Source: CAVPDE01 sp963702565
Lineage (GTDB): Bacteria > Desulfobacterota > DSM-4660 > Desulfatiglandales > HGW-15
Direction: 5' to 3'
Assembly (NCBI GenBank): GCA_963702565.1
Contig: CAVPDE010000019.1
Span: 149,605 to 213,604 of the forward strand
DNA length: 64,000 bases
The position numbers and the translations under genes were made by a program. Below the pieces are notes generated by a model. It was not told where the DNA came from. It did not search any database and saw only the letters and a list, made by a program, of their open reading frames with translations. This document shows, in pieces, positions 8,478 to 17,511 of this stretch (position 1 is its first letter; every line of letters starts with the position of its first letter).

Positions 8478-9264
8478 GACGATGGTCCGGCTCACCAAAG
8501 GGGTTTTGATGGGAGTGCTCTACGGCATCTTCTTCCTCGGGATCCTGTGCGAGCTCTTTTTGTTCCTCCCGTGCATCTGGATCATCAACAGGCTCTTTGG
8601 TCAGCGGCCCTACAGGATGCAGTGGGCGCTCGGGGCCCTCATCAAGCTCTGGCTCTGGTTCCTGCGGGCTTGCAGATTGCTCGTTTCCATGCCGTCAAAA
8701 GGAAAACCCGTGGAAGGCCCGTGTGTGGTGGTCTCCAACCACCCCGGCCGATTTGACGTCCTGTTTCTCATCCGTGACATCCCTCACATGAATGTCATGG
8801 TCAAAAGAGCTTTGGCAAAAAGCCTTCCCCTTGGCCCGCTGTTCCGATCGGCCGGTTATGTCCTCTCGCCCGATTACGAGCACGGGAGCCCTCTCCAGTC
8901 GTTGGATGAAGCGACGGAAAAGATTAGAAAGGGTTACAGGTTCATGGTCTTTCCTGAAGCGACCCGATCGCCAAAAGGGGGTTTGGGAAGGTTCAGTCCC
9001 GGCCCTTTCATGTTGGCCAGGATATCCGGTGTTCCGGTGCAGCCTGTCTTTATAAGAAACCAGCCTCCTTTTCTTCCGAAAGAGGACAAGTGGTACTTCC
9101 CGCCGTTCCTTGCTTCCACCATCCAACTCGAATACTGGGAGCCCCTGGCTCCGCCCAGGGCAGGAGCAGAGAGGGAGTTCGCAAAAGAGCTGGAGGCGCG
9201 GTACAGGGAAGCCCTCCGTCTTTGTGGAGACGGGAATCTCGACATAAGCCGGGAAAACCCATGA
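8470..9264 (+). CDS. PlsC-like 1-acylglycerol-3-phosphate acyltransferase
   Basis: This 264-residue protein has two N-terminal membrane segments and the LPLAT motifs NHPGRFD (the HxxxxD catalytic pair) and FPEATRSPKG (the acceptor-binding EGTR-like block). PlsC enzymes esterify the second position of lysophosphatidic acid; in this cluster the acceptor may be a different head group. Its start overlaps the kinase fusion by eight bases and its stop overlaps the next gene in an ATGA, so the three are likely made together. Two different acyltransferases in the same operon imply a di-acylated product. Confidence 0.85.
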   Translation: MLETMVRLTKGVLMGVLYGIFFLGILCELFLFLPCIWIINRLFGQRPYRMQWALGALIKLWLWFLRACRLLVSMPSKGKPVEGPCVVVSNHPGRFDVLFLIRDIPHMNVMVKRALAKSLPLGPLFRSAGYVLSPDYEHGSPLQSLDEATEKIRKGYRFMVFPEATRSPKGGLGRFSPGPFMLARISGVPVQPVFIRNQPPFLPKEDKWYFPPFLASTIQLEYWEPLAPPRAGAEREFAKELEARYREALRLCGDGNLDISRENP

Positions 9265-9749
9265 AGCAAGAAAACGTCATACAAGCCGAATATCTGATCC
9301 CGCAACGTCGTCACATGAAGCTTCTGGATCGGGTGATCAATCCTGTGCAGAACGGGCTTCAGGCCGAGACCAGGGTCGCCGAATCGTGGCCCCTGAAGAA
9401 GGACGGCTCCGTGAGTTCTCTGCTCTGCATCGAGCTGGTGGCTCAGGCCGTTTCCGCCCTGAGCACGTGGCGAAGAGGAGAAGGGGCAAGACCCAGGCCG
9501 GGCCTGCTTGTAGGAATCAAGGAGACACAGTTTTTCACGGATAGTCTCCCCATGGGGGCCGGGCTCCTGGTCCGCGTGGAAGAGCTTTACCATGTGGGAG
9601 GCTATGCCGTGTTCGAGGGGCAGGTGAGTTGCGGTTCAGCGCTCTGTTGCACCGCCACCATCCAGGTCATGGAACCTGAAGGAGAGGACTTTCTGAGTTT
9701 CCTGAACGCACAGGGTTCTGGTTCTGCCGAAAAAGAGCAGGAGGATTGA
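9261..9749 (+). CDS. Hotdog-fold dehydratase, ApeP-like
   Basis: I start this gene at the ATG overlapping the PlsC stop, giving 162 residues; the longer frame from 9090 runs through the PlsC gene. The sequence LIPQRRHMKLLDRVINP followed by SSLLCIELVAQAVSA matches the layout of ApeP-type 3-hydroxyacyl-ACP dehydratases of aryl-polyene clusters (His in the HMxLLD block, then Glu in an E-LxAQ helix). It would act after the FabG-like reductase encoded next. The assignment is from motif layout and cluster context. Confidence 0.75.
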   Translation: MKQENVIQAEYLIPQRRHMKLLDRVINPVQNGLQAETRVAESWPLKKDGSVSSLLCIELVAQAVSALSTWRRGEGARPRPGLLVGIKETQFFTDSLPMGAGLLVRVEELYHVGGYAVFEGQVSCGSALCCTATIQVMEPEGEDFLSFLNAQGSGSAEKEQED

Positions 9750-9754
9750 AGCTT

Positions 9755-10483
9755 ATGCCTTCTAGACAGGTTGCGCTGGTGACAGGCGGAGGACGGGGAA
9801 TCGGCCGTGCCATCAGCCTGGAATTGGCAAAGAGCGGCTTCGACATCGTCGTTACTTTTCGCGCTAACCTGCAAGCAGCGGAGGAGACGGTCGAGCTGAT
9901 TCGCCAGGCCGGAGGCCGGGGAGAGGCCGTCTGCTTTGACGTTGCCGAGAGAGAGGAGACAGAGAAACAGATCGAAGCCCTTTTCACCCGGCATGAGGGC
10001 ATCGATGTGTTGGTGAACAATGCGGGGGAAACAGCGGACAGTCTCTTTGTGCTCATGTCCTTTGAAGAATGGAGAAGAGTCCTCGATACCTCTCTGCAGG
10101 GTTTTTTCAACGTCACAAAGCCGGTTCTAAAAAGGATGATCAGCAAGAGGAGAGGGTGCATCGTGACTCTGTCCTCTGTGTCCGCTCAATTCGGCCACAG
10201 AGGCCAGACCAACTACTCTGCCGCCAAAGCAGGCCTTGAAGGCGCCTGCCGATCTCTTGCCTCAGAGGTCGCTCGTCTCGGCATCCGCGTGAATGTGGTG
10301 GCGCCCGGCCTGATTGAGACGGAGATGATCCAGGGTTTCCCGGTAGAGATGATAAAACAGATCATTCCCATGGGCCGGATCGGACTTCCGGAAGAGGTGG
10401 CCAGGGTGGTCCGGTTCCTGTGTTCCGATGACGCCTCTTACATCACGGGACAAGTTATATCGGTCAATGGCGGGATGATTTAG
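9755..10483 (+). CDS. 3-oxoacyl-ACP reductase (FabG-like SDR)
   Basis: The 242-residue protein is a classical short-chain dehydrogenase: TGGGRGIGRA binds NADPH, NNAGETADS follows, and the catalytic set is Ser in TLSSVSAQFG with YSAAK (Tyr, Lys). The C-terminal TGQVISVNGGM is typical of FabG. The ATG at 9755 has GGAGG about ten bases upstream; the TTG at 9746 would sit too close to it. It should reduce ACP-bound 3-ketoacyl chains, pairing with the hotdog dehydratases. The ketosynthase that would make its substrate is not in the window. Confidence 0.9.
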   Translation: MPSRQVALVTGGGRGIGRAISLELAKSGFDIVVTFRANLQAAEETVELIRQAGGRGEAVCFDVAEREETEKQIEALFTRHEGIDVLVNNAGETADSLFVLMSFEEWRRVLDTSLQGFFNVTKPVLKRMISKRRGCIVTLSSVSAQFGHRGQTNYSAAKAGLEGACRSLASEVARLGIRVNVVAPGLIETEMIQGFPVEMIKQIIPMGRIGLPEEVARVVRFLCSDDASYITGQVISVNGGMI

Positions 10484-10519
10484 GGTTTTAGACAAGAACT
10501 TCTTCGCACGCTGCGTAGA

Positions 10520-10640
10520 AATTCAAAAGCGAACCGCAGAATATCGAATATCGAATAACGAACGCCGAAGGAAATAACAGAAGAGATTTAACTTCATCAT
10601 TCGAAATTCCTTGTTCCACATTCGACATTCGAGTTTAGGT
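10520..10640. repeat. Imperfect inverted repeat made of iterated TCGAAT-type units
   Basis: The left arm has repeated ATCGAAT units (ATATCGAATATCGAATAACG); the right arm has their complements (CATTCGACATTCGAG). The whole forms a long imperfect stem around 10590. It fills most of the gap between the reductase and LolA-like genes. Confidence 0.6.
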
Positions 10641-10685
10641 ATTCCAATTTGGTTGCGGCCAAAAGCCTGCATTAGGAGTTAATTG

Positions 10686-11315
10686 ATGAAGAAATGGGCG
10701 CGGAACAAGATCTTACACTCGTGCAGCGCGATGGCGGTCGCAGGCCTTGTCTCAGTCATGCCCGGTTACACTCAGGATTGGGCTTCCGTGAAGGAGTCCT
10801 TCAGGAACATCCGATCGGTGAAAGCGGAGTTCTTGCAGGAGCGCCACCTCCAGATTCTTAAAGATCCCCTGGTTTCACAAGGGAGATTCTTTTACCTGGC
10901 TTCCGGTGCGCTCAGATGGGAGTACTTGAGCCCGCTTCAAAGTGTGATGTTGCAGAAAGGAGACAGTGCCCGGCTCTACCATTTCTCTGATGGCGCATGG
11001 AAACAGGACCTGGCCCAGGGGGTGGAGGCAAGACGGATGGTGCTTGCAGAATTGAGTCATTGGCTGCAGGGGCGTTTCGAGGAGAGTAGGATTTTCAGTC
11101 ATGCCTATTCTCCAAGCCCTTCCGGGCGAATCCTCCTGACCCCAAAAGAAGGGATCAACAGGTTTATCCTTGGGATTGAAATTGTCCTGTCTGATAAGCC
11201 CGGGGTCATTGACCGGGTAGAGATAGCGGAACCCGGTGGTTCCGCCTTACGGATTGTATTCAGGAACGTTGAGATCAATTCAAGTCTGCCGTCCGAGCTC
11301 TTCGACAAACCATGA
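10686..11315 (+). CDS. LolA-like lipid/lipoprotein carrier
   Basis: The 209-residue protein starts with a signal peptide (KKWARN then a hydrophobic stretch ending near PGYTQ). It then shows the LolA pattern, SVKESFRNIRSVKAEFLQ, GRFFYLASGALRWEY and a C-terminal IVFRNVEINSSLP. LolA folds as an open beta-barrel that shields acyl chains in the periplasm; LolA paralogues are standard members of aryl-polyene clusters. I use the ATG at 10686, which has AGGAG about eight bases upstream. The stop overlaps the next start (ATGA). Confidence 0.82.
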   Translation: MKKWARNKILHSCSAMAVAGLVSVMPGYTQDWASVKESFRNIRSVKAEFLQERHLQILKDPLVSQGRFFYLASGALRWEYLSPLQSVMLQKGDSARLYHFSDGAWKQDLAQGVEARRMVLAELSHWLQGRFEESRIFSHAYSPSPSGRILLTPKEGINRFILGIEIVLSDKPGVIDRVEIAEPGGSALRIVFRNVEINSSLPSELFDKP

Positions 11316-12085
11316 ACTTTAAAAAGAAACGAACGCGAACATATTTATTTGTTTACCGTCGAGCCCCCTCACCCCGCCCTCTCCCCCAAACTGGGGGAGA
11401 GGGGAAGGGTGAGGGGGAACGTTCACATGTCAAAAGACAAACTGCGTCTGTATTAGTAACGAGTCTTATCGCAGTCCTGATGCTATGCACCGGGTGTTTG
11501 TCCATACCGGAAACAGAGCTTCTGCCGGGGGCACCGGAGGATCTCGAGACCTGTTTTGTGCTATTTCCGTCCGGGCCTTGGGAGTGCGTCCACAAGATCG
11601 AAGCGGTGATCCAAGAGGGGATGTCTTCCTCTCTGCTAGGGATCACTAAAGGAGACCCCGCAGGCCGCAAACTGCATACCCTCTTGCTCACCCCTGAGGG
11701 ATTTATCCTGTTCGAGGCAGAACAACAGGAGGATGCAATTTCGGTGTTGAAGGCTATGGCTCCTTTCGATTCCCCGGCCTTTGCCAGAGGATTGATGGAA
11801 GATGTGAATCTCCTTTTTTTCCCTCCCCAGGGGCGGCCGTCAAAATTGGGGAAGAGGGCAGACGGCGCCCTCGTGTGCCGATGGGAGAGACCTGATGGTT
11901 CTCGAAGAGAAATCGCTCTTTCAACGGTTCCGAAGATTTCGCTCCGGGACAGGTATGGGGACTTGGCCAAGGAGGCCTTGCTCATGGCGCCTTTTGTGAA
12001 GGGGCTGGCTTCTCAGATTGAATTGCTGGTTCATAAGCCGGCTTCCTACAGACTGAAAATGACTTTGCTTCGGGGGACCCCATGA
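11312..12085 (+). CDS. Cluster lipoprotein, DUF3261-like, with repeat-encoded N-terminal extension
   Basis: The only in-frame ATG overlaps the LolA-like stop. It gives 257 residues, of which about 38 precede the hydrophobic signal segment that ends in the lipobox-like MLCTGC. Residues about 17-36 (APSPRPLPQTGGEGKGEG) are the translation of a palindromic repeat at 11364-11417, so an extragenic repeat appears to have inserted in frame upstream of the signal sequence. The mature part (HTLLLTPEGFILFEAE; C-terminal SYRLKMTLLRG) resembles the small lipoproteins (DUF3261 type) of aryl-polyene clusters. That family call is tentative. Whether the long N-terminus still allows export is unknown. Confidence 0.65.
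   Translation: MNFKKKRTRTYLFVYRRAPSPRPLPQTGGEGKGEGERSHVKRQTASVLVTSLIAVLMLCTGCLSIPETELLPGAPEDLETCFVLFPSGPWECVHKIEAVIQEGMSSSLLGITKGDPAGRKLHTLLLTPEGFILFEAEQQEDAISVLKAMAPFDSPAFARGLMEDVNLLFFPPQGRPSKLGKRADGALVCRWERPDGSRREIALSTVPKISLRDRYGDLAKEALLMAPFVKGLASQIELLVHKPASYRLKMTLLRGTP
11364..11417. repeat. REP-like palindrome inside the lipoprotein reading frame
   Basis: Two arms, 11364-11388 and 11392-11417, pair around the loop AAC. The left arm begins CCCCCTCACCCCGCC and the right arm ends AAGGGTGAGGGGG. It belongs to the common C-rich CCCTCACCC...GGGTGAGGG class of bacterial intergenic palindromes and here lies within coding sequence. Confidence 0.8.
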
Positions 12086-13081
12086 CAACGAATTTCCTTT
12101 TAACGGCCGCGACCATGAGGAAGGGCTGGAGGATCATAGGCCTGGTGGCCGTGATCTTTTCCCTCTTGCTGTGCGGTTGCTCTAAAAGCCCTGCCGGTGT
12201 CGAGAGCTACGAGCCGGGAACCCACAAGCGCAAGCTCGACCTCCGCGTGCTTGGGTTTCATCGTTCCTACTTGATTCACATCCCCAAGAATTACAATCGG
12301 GCCGAAGCTCGGCCTTTGATTGTAGCCCTTCACGGGGCCTTCAGCACGGCAGATGAGATGGAAGAGGAGACAGGGCTCTCCGAGCTCGCCGACAGGGAGG
12401 GCTTCCTGGTCGCATACCCAAACGGCATCACCCTGTTCGGCTGGTTTCAGCACTGGAATGCAGGGCATTGCTGCGGAAAGGCCATGAAGGACCGGGTGGA
12501 TGACCTCGGTTTTGTCTCCACGGTCATCGAGGAAATCCGCAGGGATTTCCATGTCAGATCCCTCGCGCATTTCTATGGTGGGCCATTCCAATGGCGGGAT
12601 GCTCGCGTATCTCTTTGCTGCGCAAAAACCGGAAACCCTGGCAGCTGTTGCCGTGATTGCAGCCACGATCGGCAGCAGCCCTTCTCCTTCTCAGCCTGAG
12701 GTGCGCATTCCACCTGCTCGGGCGCCTGTGCCCGTTATGGCCCTTCACGGTCGAGAGGATGACCGCATCCCTTACGAGGGTGGAAGGTTAGGGAAGGAGG
12801 GACAGTCCTATGTTTCCGTGAAGGAATCGATGGAGTTTTGGTTGAAAGCCAACCAGATTTCCACGGCGTCTCAAAGAGAAGAAATGATGGCCGGCAGGGT
12901 GATCAAGGACACATGGAAGGCCCAGACAAGCGATCGAGAAGTCATTCTTTACACCCTGGAAGGCTGGAAGCACACGATCCCCACGAAGTACTTTACGAAA
13001 AAGCTCCCTGAAAACGATCCGCTGAGGAATTTCCACGCCACGGACATCATCTGGGATTTCTTCAAAAACCACCACAAGTGA
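12082..13081 (+). pseudogene. Frameshifted PHB-depolymerase/LpqC-like alpha/beta-hydrolase lipoprotein
   Basis: The first frame (from 12082) encodes a signal with lipobox LLLCGC, then LIVALHGAFSTADEMEEE and WFQHWNAGHCCG, typical of the esterase PHB depolymerase family. Homology continues in the next frame with the nucleophile motif MVGHSNGGM, the acid region LHGREDDRIPYEGG and the His in GWKHTIP. The switch is at about 12556 and fits one extra base. The full triad is therefore present but split. It is the last plus-strand gene of the lipid cluster and may remove an acyl or aryl ester. It is either a true pseudogene or a sequencing error. Confidence 0.75.
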
Positions 13082-13770
13082 GCAGGCTGAGCACATGGCC
13101 TTCCCCCTCAGCATGCTTTACAGAGTAAGTGTTTCCGCGATGTCTGATGGCGCTCTCCATTTCTCCCAACTGGACGATGTCCACCTCCCGGATGGCTTCT
13201 GAAAGGTCCAAGCCGAAAGCTTTGGCTGCTGCCTCCTTGATGGTCCATGCACGCGTCGCTGTCCGCTCCGGACCCATCCCTGACGTGGAAAGAAGGTCGC
13301 AGTTCTTGGAGGGCATGAAAAGGTGCCAGATCCTCACGGCTTTTGCAGAAACAATCTCAATATCCACGCCCACGGGGTGAACATGCCCTGCGGCCACGGA
13401 GAAACGGTTGGTGTGAGAGACGGAGCAGTGAAGGTCACTCTCGGCTAGACAGGGTCTCACTCGATCAGGGCCAAGCGTTTCGATGCCCGAGTCGGGCGTG
13501 TCGTTATGAGCAAGACCGATCTGGCGCGCCAGTCTTTTCAGGGCCACCCGCGCTGCTATGAAGAGCCTGCGCCTCCTGGGTCCCAAGTTCTTCAGCCCGA
13601 GCCGCTTCACGAGGGGTCAACAGATCTTTCTCATTCGGGAGCAGGGCCTCGATATCAAGGAGTACGATCCCCGTGCAGCCGCTCTTCAGCCTTTCCATTC
13701 CTGGCCAGGCAATGGAGCTGAAGAAATCGATGAGCGTGTTTGTTTTAGAGGGCATCGCGGGTTCTGACAA
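13062..13770 (-). pseudogene. Frameshifted Sfp-type 4'-phosphopantetheinyl transferase
   Basis: The upstream frame gives an N-terminus starting MSEPAMPSK and reaching LTPREAARAEELG. The downstream frame resumes with PRRRRLFIAARVALKRL and carries the Mg/CoA motifs GVDIE and WTIKEAAAKAFG of Sfp-type enzymes. The join is at about 13582, where GGGACCC has one base too many. The intact enzyme would load phosphopantetheine onto the two ACPs of the cluster. It faces the esterase gene, and the two overlap by 20 bases. If the break is real, another transferase in the cell must serve the ACPs. Confidence 0.8.
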
Positions 13771-13782
13771 AGGGCTGTGGGG

Positions 13783-14310
13783 CTATCGCAATCCGAGGTT
13801 GCCCATTGCAGCGATAGCGGTTTCGATGTTCTTGCGGGCCGCCGCCTCGTTGGCGAGACGGAGTCTTGTAGCTGCGACAATGGAGTCGCTTCCTGTCGCC
13901 GTATAAGAAGTGGCAATGCTTTGCTGCCATACCGTTTTACCGGTGGTGGAGTCCACCAGAGTGTAGCTGACCTCGAGATCCACCGTGAAAGACATGCCCA
14001 TGAGGGGCTGGGTCAATGCGCCGATATAGGCACCTAATCTGTATCGACCTGAATTGTCGTCCGGGACCTTTGAAAACAAAGCCGACTTCAAGATCGATTG
14101 CTTTAGCGCTTCACGAAAATCGGCATCGGAGATCTGCGATACGTAGGTGGAACTCGTAACTCTGCCGCCGGTGACTGTAATCGAAACCGTTTCACTGCTT
14201 TTCGAAGCGACTGCAACTCCGCTGACAGCCATGGCAGTCGGCTGCGATGGCGTGGCGCACGCAGAAAGCACGGATAGGAGCGCAAGAGCGCAAAGAAGGA
14301 ATAGGCGCAT
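13783..14310 (-). CDS. Predicted lipoprotein of unknown function
   Basis: From the ATG at 14310 the product has 175 residues and opens with a clean lipoprotein signal, MRLFLLCALALLSVLSAC, with Cys18 as the lipidation site. The mature domain is rich in Ser/Thr/Val (VSITVTGGRVTSSTYVSQ) and ends with an alanine-rich helix. I do not recognise the family; paired small lipoproteins of this sort resemble periplasmic YajG-like proteins. The start lies seven bases after the stop of the preceding lipoprotein gene, so they form a two-gene unit. Confidence 0.75.
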   Translation of the reverse strand: MRLFLLCALALLSVLSACATPSQPTAMAVSGVAVASKSSETVSITVTGGRVTSSTYVSQISDADFREALKQSILKSALFSKVPDDNSGRYRLGAYIGALTQPLMGMSFTVDLEVSYTLVDSTTGKTVWQQSIATSYTATGSDSIVAATRLRLANEAAARKNIETAIAAMGNLGLR

Positions 14311-14317
14311 AACCGAG

Positions 14318-14743
14318 CTACTGTTTGAAGATTGCGTCAAGAGTTTCCGCGACCATGTCCTCGGTCGAACGGCGTTCAAGCGACGGTCGGTAGGACTCTG
14401 CGCTCGCGAGAATAGCGCGGCTTTTGCCGTCGCGGACCTGAATGTTGAGCCGGATCATGTACATTGTGAGGTCCCACATCCAGCGATCCACGTAGGTGAC
14501 GATGGCATCCACCGGTTCGGGAGGATCAGCGCTTGCGCCAGTGGTTGCCTTGAAGCCCGTGGCGTTGAGTCGTGCGGTGATGACCTGGTAAACGTTGTAC
14601 CCGTCACCCTCCAGCTTCTGGACATAGACGGTCTTGATCTTGGAGAGATCAGCGGAGGGCGCTTTGGTCGCCTGCAGGGACGCACAAGCCGCAAGCGACA
14701 GCGCGAGAAACACCAGCCCGAGAAACTTTACAATCCTTCTCAT
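14318..14743 (-). CDS. Predicted lipoprotein of unknown function
   Basis: A strong AGGAGGAG Shine-Dalgarno precedes the ATG at 14743, giving 141 residues; the longer frame would add 22 unrelated residues. The signal ends in LALSLAAC with Cys20 the lipidation site. The mature domain alternates strands and helices (IKTVYVQKLEGDGYNVYQVI and YMIRLNIQVRDG), suggesting an alpha/beta periplasmic fold. No family was recognised. It is the first gene of a two-lipoprotein unit with 13783-14310, separated from the lipid cluster. Confidence 0.78.
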   Translation of the reverse strand: MRRIVKFLGLVFLALSLAACASLQATKAPSADLSKIKTVYVQKLEGDGYNVYQVITARLNATGFKATTGASADPPEPVDAIVTYVDRWMWDLTMYMIRLNIQVRDGKSRAILASAESYRPSLERRSTEDMVAETLDAIFKQ

Positions 14744-14986
14744 GATGCTCCTCCTTGGCGCTAAAGGTTGAGGAGTGAAGTACTGACAAAGCCTCTCTAA
14801 ACGCGACAAGTATTATAGTATCCGCCCTGCATGTCAAGATTAAAGTCGCAAGGTGTGATAGCCGAATGAAAATGTCCTATTGATCCGGCCGTAACAGGCA
14901 TCAAAGCCGGGTTCTCGCTTTTGATCGCAAGGCCCGGCCGCCATAGTCGGCGGGCCGCGCGTGATTGAAGCTATTTTGAAAGCTCC

Positions 14987-16342
14987 TCATTCTGCAGTTC
15001 GCACCGCACTGACATAGTATCGACTTTGAGTGATGTTAGCAGTGTGGTGTGGATGAAACTTTTCCGCCCATCCTGCTACTATCTCACCCCTGGCAAAGTT
15101 TACACAAAACGCAGCCCGGTTCCGCATGGCGATGTAGTGCTGATTCTCATCAGCACTCCAGCAAATGTATGGTGCAGGATCAAAGAGATTGTCCATGAAC
15201 CTTCCGGATTGATTCGGAGTTCCTTTCAAAAGAGAGCAAAGTTCCTCCAGGGTCGGCAAGCGCCAGTCCTCATAACCCCCAAAACGGCTCAAGTTCAACT
15301 CCTGCACGTACTTCCCGGCTGCATCAAAAGTCATCTCAGACGGAGACCCTGCCTTTTGCCACATCAGCCCTGTGATCTTGTCCGTAAGGGTCCCGTCGCC
15401 ATTGTCCACGAAAGCGTTGGGGAAGTTCCCTGCCGGGTTGAACTGCCTGTTGAAGAAATTGCGGTCCCAGATCATCCTTTGAAGATCTCGATCACTAAAA
15501 TTCTTCTCAGCTCTGTCTCTCAGCTTGATCCTCTCGATCACCTCAGGCTTAGCCTCAGGCGCAACAGCCGCTACTTCAGACTCTTCCTTGATGCGCTCCG
15601 AATCAGTCGCGGGCGGAACAGCCTCTACAATAGCCTCTTTCTCGGGACGCTTCGAAGTGGGGGTTGCATCCTTGTCGGTGAAAAATGCTGCAACGCCGGT
15701 CGCTAACGTCCTTATCGAAACATCTTCCGTCTCTCCGCCGTACCACGCAAAAGGAAAAATGCAGCATCCGCCCCCGCCCACGCCCACTCCAAAACCATAA
15801 CCCGAGCTTGCAGAACAGTCAGCTACAAGAGCCCCAGCGATTTCGGCCTTTTCAGTGTCTATTACCGTGGCTTTCGCGTGATGCTCAGTGTCCCTTTTAT
15901 TGTAGACCATCATACCTCCCGGGTCGGTGTATGTTTTGGTGCTCCACCCCCTGCTCATGTCCTTCACATAAACAAGGACAATGTATTGTATCCGTTTGGA
16001 CTTGATTCTTTCTTTGAACTGGGCATCCTGCAAAAGCAGCAGAATATCTTCAGGACTGTAAAAAGGCTCTGCCACATCAGTGCAGAATTCCTTGGAGCTG
16101 AGGACCCAGACATACGCATTAGCTTCTTCCAGTGCACGCGTCATGGAGCGGACAATTCTCGCTTCCATCTTGCTGGATTTCTCCTGTGATTGGGGGTCAA
16201 GAAAAAAGAGGAGTATGGCTCCGGGCTGAAGTTTTGTCACCGCATACCGATCTGTCGAAGTGATCGACTTCGTGCATCCGGTGAAGAGCCACGCAGCAAC
16301 GACGGTGAAGATAAGCGCTGTGTGTATGCATCTGGACCGCAA
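14987..16342 (-). CDS. Lipoprotein with C-terminal DUF1566 (Lcl-like) domain
   Basis: The 451-residue protein has a lipoprotein signal ending in WLFTGC. An N-terminal alpha/beta domain includes a glycine-rich patch (GFGVGVGGGGCC near residue 185). A Glu/Pro/Ala-rich linker follows, and the C-terminal half from about residue 300 has the DUF1566 signature: FVDNGDGTLTDKITGLMWQK, WRLPTLEELCSLL and CWSADEN. DUF1566 domains occur in secreted or surface proteins, including Legionella collagen-like adhesins; the function here is unknown. A sigma-54 promoter-like site lies about 62 bases upstream. Confidence 0.8.
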   Translation of the reverse strand: MRSRCIHTALIFTVVAAWLFTGCTKSITSTDRYAVTKLQPGAILLFFLDPQSQEKSSKMEARIVRSMTRALEEANAYVWVLSSKEFCTDVAEPFYSPEDILLLLQDAQFKERIKSKRIQYIVLVYVKDMSRGWSTKTYTDPGGMMVYNKRDTEHHAKATVIDTEKAEIAGALVADCSASSGYGFGVGVGGGGCCIFPFAWYGGETEDVSIRTLATGVAAFFTDKDATPTSKRPEKEAIVEAVPPATDSERIKEESEVAAVAPEAKPEVIERIKLRDRAEKNFSDRDLQRMIWDRNFFNRQFNPAGNFPNAFVDNGDGTLTDKITGLMWQKAGSPSEMTFDAAGKYVQELNLSRFGGYEDWRLPTLEELCSLLKGTPNQSGRFMDNLFDPAPYICWSADENQHYIAMRNRAAFCVNFARGEIVAGWAEKFHPHHTANITQSRYYVSAVRTAE

Positions 16343-16807
16343 GGATAGGCCCTCCTCCTAGCCATTATCAGTCTAAGTTTTTACTCTCTGCACCTTAATG
16401 CCTTAGCAAAGGGTATTCCAAACCCTTGGCGCTGCGACATGTCGAGCAAGTCATGTCTTGGATTGATCAGGGGAGGGGGGTTTTAGGGCTAACCAGGCGA
16501 TATCACAGGAGGATGGATTCCCGATGAAAGTCGGAACGCGCGGGAATGCAAACCAATCCCTCATGAGAATGATTCGCCGGCACGGATCCAGACAGAAGGA
16601 GAGGTGAAAGGGATTTTGACGGAATGACGGACCATCAACGAAATCGCAAAGGTATCAGGATATTAACGCAAAGGGGCGTGGGTTGACAAAGCAAGAGAAG
16701 TTGCACCCATCAGAACGATGAGATCTGTGTCAGGCTTCGTTGGTCAGAAAATTGAAGACTGAAGATGCGCATCAGGAAAAACACGCATCTTCGTCTACAG
16801 AGAGTGG
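16343..16807. other. Intergenic stretch of 465 bases
   Basis: Apart from the sigma-54-like site at 16404-16423, I see no gene, RNA or strong repeat here. Confidence 0.5.
16404..16423 (-). promoter_or_regulatory. Sigma-54 (-24/-12) promoter-like site
   Basis: Read on the minus strand, TTTGGAATACCCTTTGCTA has GG and GC separated by exactly ten bases, as required by RpoN. It is about 62 bases upstream of the DUF1566 lipoprotein. The same extended sequence recurs at 28915-28933. Confidence 0.55.
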
Positions 16808-17289
16808 TTAGGTTGGCTCCTTCTTTGGCATCAAGTGGGCTGGCATCTGCACCGCCACGACCTTCCCGCTTGCGCACACCTCTCCACCGGCCGAAACTGT
16901 GGCGCTCACCACCACCTTTCGGCCCTTGACTTCCTCAATCCGCCCGCGGACTTCGAGGGGCACGCCCATCGGCGTGGGACGCAAGAAATCCACGTGTAAA
17001 GAGGCGGTCATGAAACGCAAGGGAGGATTCGTCCCCATCTCTCGTCCGTCTTTACGGTAGGCCGCTGCCGAGGCTGTGCCTGTGCCATGGCAGCCGATCA
17101 AGGAAGCAATCAACCCCCGTAGACATAGCCGGGAATCGCCAGGTGATAGGGCTTGGGATGGAAGACGGCAACCGTCTCCTCGCCAGCCCAATGACTCTTG
17201 AGCTGAAGCCCGTGTTCATTGAGTCGGCCACAGACATAGCAATGGCTCAGGTCGTCAGGATAGTAATCTTGAAAGGCTTTTTTATTCAT
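16808..17289 (-). pseudogene. Frameshifted hotdog acyl-CoA thioesterase (PaaI-like)
   Basis: From the ATG at 17289 the first frame reads MNKKAFQDYYPDDLSHCYVC and continues to IPGYVYGG. This has the CxxCGxxNxxGL N-terminus of hotdog thioesterases, with a stop at 17110. The next frame continues without a gap in homology: LIASLIGCHGTGTASAAAY then MTASLHVDFLRPTPMG and GRKVVVSATV. The join is in a run of five Gs (minus strand, 17115-17119) where a sixth would restore the frame. Such enzymes hydrolyse acyl-CoA thioesters. A homopolymer error is at least as likely as a real mutation. Confidence 0.75.
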
Positions 17290-17511
17290 GCGGTCATCAC
17301 TCCTGAGAATAGAGGCCAGACTGGGTGGTCTTGGCATGTGCTCTTAATATCAAGCCAACTTGACTACGTCAATATTTTGATCATTCATCAGCGCCCGACA
17401 TCCGCACCACTTGCGCATGTGTCAACAAAAAACAGAGGAGGCGCGGAAGGAAAACATGCGTCCACGCCTCTTTCGTGAATTTGCATCAAGCTAATCTTTA
17501 TCTCATCAGCT

